A stretch of 64,000 nucleotides of DNA from assembly GCF_014641855.1 (NCBI RefSeq), contig NZ_BMII01000016.1, forward strand, positions 1 to 64,000, written 5' to 3'. The DNA is from Shewanella inventionis. GTDB taxonomy: Bacteria; Pseudomonadota; Gammaproteobacteria; Enterobacterales; Shewanellaceae. This document shows, in pieces, positions 18,531 to 27,484 of this stretch (the stretch's first letter is position 1; every line of letters starts with the position of its first letter). The notes below the pieces were generated by a model, which was not told the DNA's origin, searched no databases, and saw only the letters and a list, made by a program, of their open reading frames with translations. The position numbers were made by a program, and so were the translations under genes.

Positions 18531-18668
18531 TTGCTAAATAGACAGAATTGGTTAACCAAGTTGAAAGGTGCTTGCCACTCTATCACTGCAACGTCAGTAC
18601 TAATCACTGTTGTACTAAGTTTAGGTTGTTCTGAAAACAAAAAAGCCGCTGCAAGCAGCGACTTTTAA
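18531..18668 (+). CDS. Candidate 45-residue lipoprotein
   Basis: A short frame starts at TTG 18531 with AGGTGG six bases upstream. It has a basic N-region (NRQNWLTKLK), a hydrophobic stretch (ITATSVLITVVL), and LSLGCSE, which fits the loose PROSITE lipobox with Cys33 as the lipidated residue. Only about 12 residues follow, ending AAASSDF. The last codons lie in the hairpin that terminates the converging OmpA-family gene. I recognise no family. The order of charge, hydrophobic core, lipobox and polar tail is hard to get by chance in intergenic DNA, but a non-ATG start and small size keep confidence modest. Confidence 0.4.
   Translation: MLNRQNWLTKLKGACHSITATSVLITVVLSLGCSENKKAAASSDF
18641..18666. 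terminator. Terminator of the OmpA-family gene
   Basis: AAAAGCCGCTGC / GCAGCGACTTTT forms a stem with one mismatch just after the stop at 18692 on the minus strand. T residues follow in both directions. Confidence 0.8.
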
Positions 18669-18691
18669 AGTGTAGCGTATTATTGTGACAA

Positions 18692-19804
18692 TTAACGCAT
18701 TACTGGACGTTTTTCAGTACCAGTAACAATTGCTTCGATACGACGGTTAACACGGTTAGCTTCAGCTGAGTTGCCTTGCATAACAGGTTTAGTCACGCCA
18801 TAACCAATTGAGCTAATACGTGTAGTTTTGATACCGTATTTGTTATTCAATGCATTTGCAACTGCAACTGCACGACGCTCAGAAAGCTTCATGTTGTATT
18901 CTGCTTTACCTACATTAGACGCGTGGCCTTCAATAGATACAGTGTGTTGTGGGTACTTAGTTAAGTGGTCTGCTAGTTTTTCTAAATCAGCAAATGAACC
19001 CGCGCGGATTTCAGCTGAATCGTTAGCAAATAAAATGCCACCTAAATCATACTTGGTTGTTACGTTTTCATAAACAGTACAACCAGTCGCATCAACTTTG
19101 TGTGTCATTGGAGTATCTGGACACTTATCGATGTTATTTGTTACGCCATCTTTGTCATCATCGCCAGCTGCAACAACAACTGGTGCAACAACTGGAGCTG
19201 CAGCAACTGGAGCGGCAGCAGCAGTACCGAAGCGATAGCTTAATGCTAATCCCCAGTAGTTGCTTTCCATTTTTAAGTTATTTAATACATCGGCGTCCAT
19301 GTTTTCATAACGACGGTATTTTGCTTGAAGCTTAAGATTGTCAGTAAAGTTATAACCAACACCGGCACCAAGGAATAGAGCTACACCTGAGTCACTTAGG
19401 TTAACGCCGTTAAATTTTTGGTCGTTTTCTAGTAGGTAGCTGTAGGTACCAACTTCAGAAGAAAGACTCCATTTGTCAGCTAAAGGGTAAAAACCGACAA
19501 CACCAACGCTAACACCTGAAGCGGCAACGTCATATTTGCGGTTATCATTACCAGTCCAATCAGCGTTACCTAAATCGCGGTAACCTAATTCAATACCGAT
19601 ATATTCGTTAAATAAGTAACCACCAAACACATCCCAAGCATATGGGTCATCGTCACCACATGTTAATGCGTTATCGCAGTTCTGTTCATAATCATTAATA
19701 CCTAAACCACCACCAACATACCAAGGCGACAAGCCTTCTGCTGCAGACGCTGCGAAAGGTAACATTGAGGTGAGTAATACTACTTTTAATGTGTTCTTCA
19801 TCAT
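18692..19804 (-). CDS. OmpA-family outer membrane protein
   Basis: The 370-residue protein has a signal peptide (KNTLKVVLLTSMLPFAASA), then an eight-stranded beta-barrel of ~180 residues beginning WYVGGGLGINDYEQ. An Ala/Pro/Val linker (~195-212) follows, then one thrombospondin type 3 calcium repeat (DDDKDGVTNNIDKCPDTP). The C-terminal OmpA domain (~250-360) has LFANDSAEIRAGS and the peptidoglycan-binding IEGHASNVGKAEYNMKLSERR. It anchors the outer membrane to the cell wall. Two adjacent ATGs open the frame and neither has a clear Shine-Dalgarno. It is monocistronic. The long upstream gap suggests complex control. Confidence 0.92.
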   Translation of the reverse strand: MMKNTLKVVLLTSMLPFAASAAEGLSPWYVGGGLGINDYEQNCDNALTCGDDDPYAWDVFGGYLFNEYIGIELGYRDLGNADWTGNDNRKYDVAASGVSVGVVGFYPLADKWSLSSEVGTYSYLLENDQKFNGVNLSDSGVALFLGAGVGYNFTDNLKLQAKYRRYENMDADVLNNLKMESNYWGLALSYRFGTAAAAPVAAAPVVAPVVVAAGDDDKDGVTNNIDKCPDTPMTHKVDATGCTVYENVTTKYDLGGILFANDSAEIRAGSFADLEKLADHLTKYPQHTVSIEGHASNVGKAEYNMKLSERRAVAVANALNNKYGIKTTRISSIGYGVTKPVMQGNSAEANRVNRRIEAIVTGTEKRPVMR

Positions 19805-20060
19805 AATTTTTAGTCCATTGTTATTTTACTCCACCATATATGCATGTAACGGAGTTGTTAGGGTCATGCATTACTGACACTTAGCGTGGTGATTCTTTGT
19901 GTTTTAGTCAGCGGCGCAATTATGGGCTGTAATTAGATGTTTTTCCATAGTAAAAAGGATTAATTTTTTGTAATGGTCAATTATAAGACACCGTTATTTA
20001 TTTGACTCTCAATTAAAAAGGTGTGTAAAAACAGATGTTAAGGCTTATTGTTTTGTCTTG

Positions 20061-20103
20061 AGGAGGATTTTAAATGAGTGTTAAATATCGTCTTTATTTT
20101 TAA
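20061..20103 (+). other. Nine-residue open frame with consensus ribosome binding site
   Basis: AGGAGG at 20061-20066 is followed seven bases later by ATG and nine sense codons (MSVKYRLYF) before TAA. TTGACT at 20002-20007 could be a -35 box. The site is the best Shine-Dalgarno match in the window, yet the frame is tiny and no gene follows on this strand before the convergent phosphoketolase. It could be a leader, a decoy or chance. Confidence 0.25.
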
Positions 20104-20153
20104 TGAGTTAATCAAATACGCCTGAGCTTATTGAATTTTGGGCATAGTTAAAA

Positions 20154-20182
20154 CAGAAATACGCCTTAACGGCGTATTTCTG
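20154..20182 (-). terminator. Phosphoketolase terminator
   Basis: A perfect 12-bp stem CAGAAATACGCC / GGCGTATTTCTG with a 5-base loop, followed by TTTT on the minus strand. Confidence 0.85.
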
Positions 20183-20201
20183 AGAGCTATTGTCACTTAA
20201 A

Positions 20202-22568
20202 TTAGCGTGTCCATACCCAGTTTTCTATTTCTTCAGGATCCACACCGTTAGCTTTGATGTAGTTCTTGTGGTCGACCAAGCGCTGAAGCATGTCTGTTGT
20301 AATGGCCACATGTTGTGTTTCATCAATTACACCTTGTTGGAACAACTTATAAGCCATATCGATAACTAAGTGGTATCGAGAAGTACCGTTACGCACGCCC
20401 ATGTCGAATGGTGTGGTTGTTGAACCTTCTTCCTCATAACCTTTGATACGGAAGCGACGGTTGCCTTTATAGTCAAACACTAATTTTTTGATGGTGTTTG
20501 GATAACCGTGATAGTTAAAGACAACCCCTTTATCTGCGGTGAATACTTCATCCATCATCCAAGGCTTGCTTTGGAATTTAAGGCTACCCAAACCGCTACT
20601 GTGTAATTCAGATACGCTGACAAAGCGAATGCGAACTCTTGGTAAGATTTCACGAATTAATACCAGTGATGCCATACATTCTTGAGTGGCGTAATCACCA
20701 CAACCTGCAAGTACCACATCTGGGTTTTCATCAGAGGCGAAATCCCACACCATCACGCCATCTTTAGCCTGTTTACGCGCTTCTTCTAGTGATAACCATT
20801 GTGGTAGCGATTTTTTACCCGCAACAATAATGTTTAACTTGTCTCTGTCTGCATAAGCGCGCTCGGTATAAACCAAGGTGCTGTTAGCATCTGCTGGTAA
20901 ATAAGCAGAGATAATGTCTGGGTGTTTTTCAAGCATCGCGCCAAGGAACGATGGATTCTGGTGAGAATAACCGTTGTGATCTTGACGCTCTAGAAGCGAT
21001 GAAAGTACTACGTTACATGCAGGAATTGGCTTACGGAAATGTATGCCTTGGCTTGCATGCACATATTTACAGTATTGGTCAGCCATTGAAGATACAACTT
21101 GTGAGAATGCTTCATAAGTTGGGAACATGCCGTGACGACCTGTTACTGTATAACCATGCAGCATACCGAAAAGCAAGTTTTCTGATAGCAGCTCGATAAC
21201 ACGACCATCGCGAGACATGTCTTCATCCCAGCTTTCAATTGGCCACTGCCAAGCGCGATCTGTCTCTTCAAATACAGCTTGAAGCTGGTTTGAATAAGTT
21301 TCATCTGGGCTGAAGATGCGTAAGTTACGTTGATCTCGATTCAGTTTGAATGCATCGCGCATCCACTGACCCATTTTAAGCATAGAGTAACCACGTTGAC
21401 CTCGAGGCGTCTCTGCGCCATAGCTGAGCTTGGTTAAATCTGGGTTTGCTAATGCACGTACCACTTCACCACCGTAGCTTAAACGTTGACGTCCACAACA
21501 AAGCTCTTTTGGTGGCATTAACGACATAATGTCTTTATCAAAAACTAGCTCACCTGTTTCAGTTGTTTGTACTAGTTCGTCAAATTTATAGCTGGCTAAC
21601 CAAGCGTCAAGTGCTGCAAGGTGGCCTTTGTCTGTAGCGCAATTATTGACAATAACTTGGTGAGATTCGCAGTTTCCCTCTAATTTTTTACCATTATATT
21701 CAGTGGTACCTGTCCAACCTTTTGCTGTGCGCATTAAAATAACTGGCCAACGTGGTTTAACCACATCCTCACCAGAACGAGCTCGACGCTGAATGTCATT
21801 TATCATCTCATATGATAAGTCCATTGCTACTGTCATTTGTTCAAAAATGTCAGTATCTAGTTGGTCATCAACAATAATCGGATGGTAACCAAGGCCACGG
21901 AATTCTAAATCTAATTCCTCATGGCTCATACGGCCCATACGTGTTGGGCCTGAAATCTTATAGCCATTAATATGAACGATGGGTAATACAGCACCGTTAT
22001 TAGCTGGAGATACCAAGCGGTTAGCATACCAAGATGCAGCTAAAGGGCCGGTTTCAGCTTCGCCATCACCGATTAAGCAGGCGGCAATTAGATTAGGATT
22101 GTCGAGTACAGAGCCCCATGCTACAGAAAGTGAATAGCCTAATTCGCCACCTTCTAGAATTTGGCCTGGCGCTTCAGGGTTTGCATGTGATGGGTAGCCG
22201 TATGCGGCTGAGAATTTTTTACAGATATCTTCAATACCCGTTTCGGTATAAGGGATCGTTTCAGGGTAGAAATGGCTTAATGAACCTTCAACAAATAAGT
22301 TAGCTTGTACCGCAGGGAAACCATGACCAGGACCAACAAGGTAAATGAATTCACGCTTATGTTTTACAATCAAACGGTTTACATTGGCGTAAACAAAGTT
22401 GATCCCCGGACAAGTACCCCAGTGACCTAATAAACGTGGTTTGATATCTGTGTGCTGTAAAGGACGTTTGAATAGCACATTTTGCTTTAGATAAATTTGT
22501 GAAGTCGCAAGGAAGTTGGTTGCTCTTACATATTTTTTTAGCGCGATGATTTCATTTGAGTTAGTCAT
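20202..22568 (-). CDS. xfp: Xylulose-5-phosphate/fructose-6-phosphate phosphoketolase
   Basis: Thiamine diphosphate enzyme that splits xylulose 5-phosphate (and often fructose 6-phosphate) with phosphate to give acetyl phosphate. I chose ATG at 22568 because GAGGT lies six bases upstream; the frame to 22619 has no site. The 788-residue length is standard. Family motifs are LLGHWGTCPG, VGPGHGFPA, LEGGELGYSLSVAWG, the cofactor loop IGDGEAETGPLA, and the C-terminal YHGYPNTIKKL. No acetate kinase or phosphotransacetylase gene is next to it, so the acetyl phosphate must be used by enzymes encoded elsewhere. A CRP-like site lies 215 bases upstream. Confidence 0.95.
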   Translation of the reverse strand: MTNSNEIIALKKYVRATNFLATSQIYLKQNVLFKRPLQHTDIKPRLLGHWGTCPGINFVYANVNRLIVKHKREFIYLVGPGHGFPAVQANLFVEGSLSHFYPETIPYTETGIEDICKKFSAAYGYPSHANPEAPGQILEGGELGYSLSVAWGSVLDNPNLIAACLIGDGEAETGPLAASWYANRLVSPANNGAVLPIVHINGYKISGPTRMGRMSHEELDLEFRGLGYHPIIVDDQLDTDIFEQMTVAMDLSYEMINDIQRRARSGEDVVKPRWPVILMRTAKGWTGTTEYNGKKLEGNCESHQVIVNNCATDKGHLAALDAWLASYKFDELVQTTETGELVFDKDIMSLMPPKELCCGRQRLSYGGEVVRALANPDLTKLSYGAETPRGQRGYSMLKMGQWMRDAFKLNRDQRNLRIFSPDETYSNQLQAVFEETDRAWQWPIESWDEDMSRDGRVIELLSENLLFGMLHGYTVTGRHGMFPTYEAFSQVVSSMADQYCKYVHASQGIHFRKPIPACNVVLSSLLERQDHNGYSHQNPSFLGAMLEKHPDIISAYLPADANSTLVYTERAYADRDKLNIIVAGKKSLPQWLSLEEARKQAKDGVMVWDFASDENPDVVLAGCGDYATQECMASLVLIREILPRVRIRFVSVSELHSSGLGSLKFQSKPWMMDEVFTADKGVVFNYHGYPNTIKKLVFDYKGNRRFRIKGYEEEGSTTTPFDMGVRNGTSRYHLVIDMAYKLFQQGVIDETQHVAITTDMLQRLVDHKNYIKANGVDPEEIENWVWTR

Positions 22569-23077
22569 AGTGACCTCGGTTAAAAGTGAAAATATTAAAT
22601 TAACTTTCTTTGAGAACACTGTATTCGTAATTTAGTTACAATAATGTGGCCTTTATCTAACTTTTAGCGATTGTTTGTATGTCTGAATCTCACTTTTCGT
22701 CAATTGCAGCTTAATTGCTTGAAATTTAATAACGATTATCCAGCGGTTTATGAATAGAGCATTCACGTTGGAAGTGATAAAGTGTGATGGAGGTCACTTG
22801 TGGTTTTTGTTTTATTTTTGTTGCATTGCAGTGCTATTTACTTAAATCAAGTATCCGGTAAGTAACAAGCTCTTAGCATTATAAAGCCGAAACAAACAAT
22901 ACCTATTAATCTACAAGTTTTAGCTTTTATAATGTTAGCTTCACTTTGATGATTTAGTGGTCTGCATTAGTGCATAACAGTTTGCACAGTGACGTGCTCT
23001 GACTGTTTTGTGATGATTTACATCGGGGTTACACCTGAAACAAAAAAAATAACCTTATAACGGGAAGAAAAAACAAT
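22569..23077. other. Divergent promoter region between phosphoketolase and the alanine symporter
   Basis: 509 bases with no credible frame. It contains a CRP-like site (listed) and several small inverted repeats, such as TACTT / AAGTA near 22840. I looked for a glycine riboswitch, which controls AGCS transporters in Vibrio, and saw none of its core motifs. Confidence 0.6.
22783..22798. promoter_or_regulatory. Candidate CRP binding site
   Basis: TGTGA-N6-TCACT matches nine of ten core CRP bases. It lies between the divergent phosphoketolase and sodium:alanine symporter genes and could act on either, both being carbon-use functions. Confidence 0.5.
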
Positions 23078-24520
23078 ATGGCGATGTTAGAAACGATTGT
23101 TAATTTCATGAACAGTTTGCTTTGGGGTAAATTGTTAGTGTATGGCTTGGTTGGTGCTGGGTTATATTTTACCGTCCGTCTGGGCTTTATACAGATAACT
23201 CACTTTGTTCATGGTATTAAAGTGTTGGCTATCAGTCGTCGTCCTGGTAAGCACGGGTTGTCGTCATTCCAGGTCTTTTGTACCAGTATGGCAGCAAGAG
23301 TCGGTGCTGGTAATATGGCTGGTGTGGCTGTTGCAATTGGTACCGCAGGCCCAGGCGCCGTTTTCTGGATGTGGGCTATTGCTGTATTAGGTATGGCTAC
23401 AGCGATGATAGAGTCGACTCTGGCGCAAGTTTATAAAGTTAAGGATGGTGATGGGCAATATCGCGGCGGTCCTGCTTATTATATGGAAAAAGGCTTAGGC
23501 CAGCGTTGGATGGGTGTGCTGTTTTCATTCTTTTTAATCTTAGCGTTTGGTTTAGTCTTTAATGCCGTCCAAGCTAATACCATTACTGGTGCGATGACCC
23601 AAGTATTTGGTTTTGAACCAATCTATGTTGGTATCGGTATTGTTATTTGTAGTGCATTTGTGATTGTGGGTGGATTAAAGAAAGTGGCAAAAGCCTCAGA
23701 GTTAATCGTACCTATTATGGCAATAGCCTATATTGCAATTTCATTTGTTGTGGTTGCAATGAATATTGAGAAGTTACCTGATGTATTTATGCTAGTGATC
23801 AATAGTGCATTTGGATGGCAAGAAGTCGCCGCTGGTGGTATTGCCTATAGTGTTGCTCAAGCTATGCAGGCCGGTATTGCCCGTGGTTTATTTTCAAACG
23901 AAGCCGGTATGGGGAGTGCTGCTAATGTAGCAGCAAGTGCTTCACCTAATCCTAACCATCCAGCCTCACAAGGTTTTGTGCAAATGATGGGGGTGTTTGT
24001 GGACACTATTGTGATTTGTACAGCTACCGCCGCGATTATTTTGCTCTCAGGTGATGCTGCAGAAGGCTCCGATGGTATTGCAAAAACAATTAGTGCATTA
24101 ACAAGTCATGTTGGTGATTGGGGTGGTGCTTTCATTGCTTTTGCTATTTTGCTTTTCTGTTTTACGTCAATTATTGCTAACTATTCATATGCAGAAACTA
24201 ATGTGATGTTTTTATCTGGTAACAGCAAAAAAGCGCTACCACTGTTTCGTTTAGTTGTTTTGGCTATGGTGATGTTTGGCTCGCTGGCTAAAATCAGTTT
24301 AGTGTGGGATCTTGCAGATGTATCAATGGGATTGATGGCGATTGTTAACTTGGTCGCGTTAGTCTTGTTGTCTGGTCTAGCGGTAAGAGTAATCAATGAT
24401 TATCGTGAGCAGATTGATGCAGGGATCGATCCTAAGTTTGATACCAGTAAATTTCCTGAGCTTGAAGATCAGCTAGAAGAAAAAATTTGGCCAAACTCTA
24501 CCGAACCTGCCAAAAAATAA
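23078..24520 (+). CDS. Sodium:alanine (AGCS family) symporter
   Basis: Inner membrane carrier that takes up alanine or glycine with sodium. The 480-residue protein has about eleven hydrophobic segments and the AGCS signatures: FTVRLGFIQITHF near the N-terminus, CTSMAARVGAGNMAGVAVAI (about 69-88), GGPAYYMEKGLG, and ARGLFSNEAGMGSAANVAA. The ribosome binding site is GGGAAG. It is followed by a terminator and then yaaA. The pair corresponds to E. coli yaaJ and yaaA, which also lie near thrABC. The substrate is inferred from the family. Confidence 0.92.
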   Translation: MAMLETIVNFMNSLLWGKLLVYGLVGAGLYFTVRLGFIQITHFVHGIKVLAISRRPGKHGLSSFQVFCTSMAARVGAGNMAGVAVAIGTAGPGAVFWMWAIAVLGMATAMIESTLAQVYKVKDGDGQYRGGPAYYMEKGLGQRWMGVLFSFFLILAFGLVFNAVQANTITGAMTQVFGFEPIYVGIGIVICSAFVIVGGLKKVAKASELIVPIMAIAYIAISFVVVAMNIEKLPDVFMLVINSAFGWQEVAAGGIAYSVAQAMQAGIARGLFSNEAGMGSAANVAASASPNPNHPASQGFVQMMGVFVDTIVICTATAAIILLSGDAAEGSDGIAKTISALTSHVGDWGGAFIAFAILLFCFTSIIANYSYAETNVMFLSGNSKKALPLFRLVVLAMVMFGSLAKISLVWDLADVSMGLMAIVNLVALVLLSGLAVRVINDYREQIDAGIDPKFDTSKFPELEDQLEEKIWPNSTEPAKK

Positions 24521-24542
24521 TATTTGTAGGTTAAGGTAATCG

Positions 24543-24573
24543 AAAAAACCATGTCATTGCGGCATGGTTTTTT
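24543..24573 (+). terminator. Terminator after the alanine symporter
   Basis: AAAAAACCATG / CATGGTTTTTT with a 9-base loop, followed by more T residues. Confidence 0.9.
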
Positions 24574-24621
24574 TATGTCAGTCCAGTATCATAACGCTAT
24601 GATTTTATTTGGAGCGAACAT

Positions 24622-25398
24622 ATGCTGGTTTTGATTTCACCTGCAAAAACATTGGATTTTGAAAATCCTCCAATCACGAATGATTTTACTCAAGCGCCAT
24701 TATTAGCACAAAGCCAAGACTTGATAGACGTTTGCCGTGAACTCACTCCAATGGACATCGCCAGCTTAATGAAGGTGAGTGATAACATTGCCGGATTAAA
24801 TGCTGCACGTTTTTCACAATGGCAGCCGCCTTTTACATTAGATAATGCAAAACAAGCAATTTTTGCTTTTAGAGGCGATGTGTATACCGGTTTTGATGCT
24901 GATAACTTATCGGGTGAGCAAATTAAGGCAAGCCAAAAGCACCTGCGGATTTTGTCTGGTTTGTATGGCTTACTTAAGCCGCTTGATTTAATTCAACCAT
25001 ACCGTTTAGAAATGGGCACCAAACTCGCTAATCCTAAAGGCAGTAACCTGTATGCATTTTGGGGCGACAGCATTACCGAGGAAGTGAATAAGGCAGTAAA
25101 AGAGCAGGGCGATGATATTATTGTTAACTTAGCATCGAACGAATATTTTAAGTCGGTCAAGGTCAAGCAACTTGCAGGAACGCTTATTACGCCAGTGTTT
25201 AAAGACTGTAAAAATGGTCAATTTAAAGTGATTAGCTTTTATGCCAAAAAAGCGCGCGGTCTGATGGCGCGTTATATTGTAGACAATCAGCCTAAGAGTA
25301 TCGAACAACTAACCCAGTTTGATCTCGAAGGCTATTATTACAGCCCAGAGCAATCAACTCCGTCAGCACCTGTTTTTTTACGTGCAGAACAAGGCTGA
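24622..25398 (+). CDS. yaaA: Peroxide stress protein YaaA (UPF0246)
   Basis: DNA-binding protein that in E. coli lowers free intracellular iron during peroxide stress and so limits hydroxyl radical damage. The 258-residue length equals the E. coli protein. Family features are the opening [13 protein letters not shown], the region [40 protein letters not shown], and the C-terminal [14 protein letters not shown] basic helix. It has its own ribosome binding site (GGAGCGA) and follows the symporter terminator. Confidence 0.95.
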   Translation: MLVLISPAKTLDFENPPITNDFTQAPLLAQSQDLIDVCRELTPMDIASLMKVSDNIAGLNAARFSQWQPPFTLDNAKQAIFAFRGDVYTGFDADNLSGEQIKASQKHLRILSGLYGLLKPLDLIQPYRLEMGTKLANPKGSNLYAFWGDSITEEVNKAVKEQGDDIIVNLASNEYFKSVKVKQLAGTLITPVFKDCKNGQFKVISFYAKKARGLMARYIVDNQPKSIEQLTQFDLEGYYYSPEQSTPSAPVFLRAEQG

Positions 25399-25415
25399 TA
25401 GTTAAATGAACAGAC

Positions 25416-25452
25416 AAAAAAGCCCCTAGATTATTTCACTAGGGGCTTTTTT
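25416..25452. terminator. Bidirectional intrinsic terminator
   Basis: A 14-bp perfect stem AAAAAAGCCCCTAG / CTAGGGGCTTTTTT between convergent yaaA and the M28 peptidase gene. Confidence 0.93.
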
Positions 25453-25478
25453 GATGAGTTCAGCAAGTCGTTTCGGTA

Positions 25479-26924
25479 TTATTTCTGAGGATCTTTGGGT
25501 TTTATTGGTCTTAAATCGATTTCAGACTGCGCCATCATATACGCAAATTGAGCATAAGCGGCTGCACTTTGAGCGAGCTTTTTAGGGGCAATTTTATCTA
25601 AGGTATCATTGGGTGTGTGGTGATAATCAAAATAGTCAGTACCATCTTGATGCAATGACGCTACAGGCACTCCTAAGCCTGGCATGATTGATACATCAGG
25701 ACCGCCAGAGGCTTCATTGTTGCCAAGTTCTACGCCAAATAATGTCATGGCTGAATGCTCTTGCTTAACCTGTTCAAAAGTCTCTGGATTGACATTAAAA
25801 TCAATTTTATACACAGGCCCAGCACCAAAATCAGACTCAGCTGCAATATAGTGCTTATCTAATTCATCTGCATGTTGTTCTGCATACGCTTTCGCGCCAA
25901 CAATACCGACTTCTTCTGCAGCAAATAATACCACTCTAATTGTACGGGCTGGTTTTTGAGGTAAGTCTAAAATCAATTTAGCTGCGGTTGTCACTATGGC
26001 GACACCTGCGCCATCGTCAATGGCTCCAGTGCCTTCATCCCAGGAGTCTAAATGCGCACCAATTAATACAATCTCATCTGGTTTACTGCTCCCTGTTACT
26101 TCAGCAATCACATTATATGACGTTGCAATCCCCTGGTTTTCTGAAGTCATATTTAATGACAGCACAATATTAGGATCACGTTTTAACATGGCATTAATTA
26201 AGTCTGCATCTGGGTTAGACATTGCTGCAGCAGGAATTTTAGGGATCCCTTCTTCGTAACGCATCATTCCTGTGTGTGCCATACGATCATGGTCGGTGCC
26301 AATTGAGCGGATTACAATAGCTACGGCGCCTTTTTCTGCCGCTGCAATTGCACCTCGAGAGCGGCCTCCAACGCTTTCGCCGTAACCCTTACCAGAAATA
26401 TGGCGCTCGGTCTTATGGTCTATAAACACGATCTTTCCTTCAATACGCCCAGGGGAGGCGGCCTGAAGTTCTTCTAAGCTTTCAAATCTAACGATAGGAG
26501 CTTGTATACCGTTTAGCGGAGTACCAATGCTGCCTCCCAGAGCCGTTATCACCAAGGGTTGCTCATAAGGTGAAACAATACTGGCATGTGCAGTTCCACG
26601 AGACCATGCAGGCACTTGCACAGACTCTTTATAGACTTTATCAAATCCCATCAACCACAGTTTTTCCATTGCCCAATCGACTGCAACAATGTCTTTATCG
26701 GTTCCGGCTAATCGAGGACCGACTTCAACGGTAAGCGATTCAACAATGTCGTAGCTTAATCGTGATGATAATGCTTGCTTAGCAAGTTGTTGACTGATTT
26801 GCGCATCATCAGAATCATTAATTATTAATTTAGGTGTGGTTGTTTTGATTGGTGATACGGTTTGGCAACCAATTAGCGCAACAAAAATAGCGCCAACCAG
26901 GCTGGCTTTTTGAAAGTGTTTCAT
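25479..26924 (-). CDS. M28-family metallopeptidase, lipoprotein
   Basis: The 481-residue protein has a lipoprotein signal (hydrophobic LVGAIFVALIGC, Cys20 as the lipidated residue), so it is a membrane-anchored periplasmic peptidase. A PA-type insert (~130-230) precedes the catalytic M28 domain. The zinc-binding pattern is visible: HLDSWDEGTGAIDDGAG (His and Asp), AAEEVGIVGAKAYAEQH (general base Glu and zinc Glu), ESDFGAG (zinc Asp), and HHTPNDTLDKI (zinc His). It resembles carboxypeptidase Q and bacterial aminopeptidases. The exact substrate is unknown. The start has GGAAAC upstream. Confidence 0.9.
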   Translation of the reverse strand: MKHFQKASLVGAIFVALIGCQTVSPIKTTTPKLIINDSDDAQISQQLAKQALSSRLSYDIVESLTVEVGPRLAGTDKDIVAVDWAMEKLWLMGFDKVYKESVQVPAWSRGTAHASIVSPYEQPLVITALGGSIGTPLNGIQAPIVRFESLEELQAASPGRIEGKIVFIDHKTERHISGKGYGESVGGRSRGAIAAAEKGAVAIVIRSIGTDHDRMAHTGMMRYEEGIPKIPAAAMSNPDADLINAMLKRDPNIVLSLNMTSENQGIATSYNVIAEVTGSSKPDEIVLIGAHLDSWDEGTGAIDDGAGVAIVTTAAKLILDLPQKPARTIRVVLFAAEEVGIVGAKAYAEQHADELDKHYIAAESDFGAGPVYKIDFNVNPETFEQVKQEHSAMTLFGVELGNNEASGGPDVSIMPGLGVPVASLHQDGTDYFDYHHTPNDTLDKIAPKKLAQSAAAYAQFAYMMAQSEIDLRPIKPKDPQK

Positions 26925-27054
26925 GAGTTTCCTTCGAATATTTTAGCTAAGTCTCATTTTTTACAACAATCTACCAAAAAGTGTGCTTTATGTCCCGACT
27001 CTATTTGTAAGGGAACGCTATATTAGTGCGGGGTTAGATTAGGAGAACATACTC

Positions 27055-27354
27055 GTGATGAATATTGAAAAAATGCAGCAGCAAGCAGATCATGCAGTAG
27101 TGTTGCTAAAAGCATTAGCAAATGAACGTAGATTGTTTATTTTGTGCCATCTTCTTAATGAAGGTGAAATGTGTGTCGGAGAAATGAATAAAAAGTTGGG
27201 ATTGAGCCAGTCGGCGTTGTCTCAGCATTTAGCATGGCTTCGAAAAGATAATTTAGTGTGCACCAGAAAAGAAGCGCAGACTGTTTTTTATTCATTAAAG
27301 AGTGATGAGGTAAAAGAGCTGATCCAAGTGCTAAATAATATGTATTGCCATTAA
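27055..27354 (+). CDS. ArsR/SmtB-family transcriptional regulator
   Basis: A 99-residue winged-helix repressor. The recognition helix lies in LGLSQSALSQHLAWLRKDN, and the wing reads TRKEAQTVFYSL. The sequence FILCHLLNEGEMCVGEM and the C-terminal MYCH give Cys residues at places like those of the persulfide/redox sensors BigR, SqrR and YgaV, so a sulfur- or redox-responsive role is possible (inference). GTG at 27055 is taken as start, nine bases after AGGAG; the next codon is ATG and is an alternative. No metal or sulfide gene is adjacent. Confidence 0.85.
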   Translation: MMNIEKMQQQADHAVVLLKALANERRLFILCHLLNEGEMCVGEMNKKLGLSQSALSQHLAWLRKDNLVCTRKEAQTVFYSLKSDEVKELIQVLNNMYCH

Positions 27355-27370
27355 TTAATACCGCCTCACG

Positions 27371-27402
27371 AACGTCTTAATGAAAGCTCATTAAGACGTT
27401 TT
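27371..27402 (+). terminator. Terminator after the ArsR regulator
   Basis: ACGTCTTAATGA / TCATTAAGACGT forms a long stem followed by TTTTATTT. Confidence 0.85.
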
Positions 27403-27484
27403 TATTTACCTTCACACCACATATTACTCAATGGGGTTCACAGACATAACATAGTGGCCTGCCATTGTGCTTGACCTGTGCTAA

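Larger units (their letters stand above)
19805..20201. other. Gap between phosphoketolase and the OmpA-family gene
   Basis: The 397 bases must hold the promoter of the OmpA-family gene (minus strand) and the phosphoketolase terminator. The only other item is a nine-codon frame with a perfect Shine-Dalgarno sequence on the plus strand (20074-20103), listed separately. Confidence 0.6.

Noticed and set aside
22800..23077. Glycine riboswitch before the alanine symporter
   Set aside because: The conserved core motifs of that riboswitch are not present.
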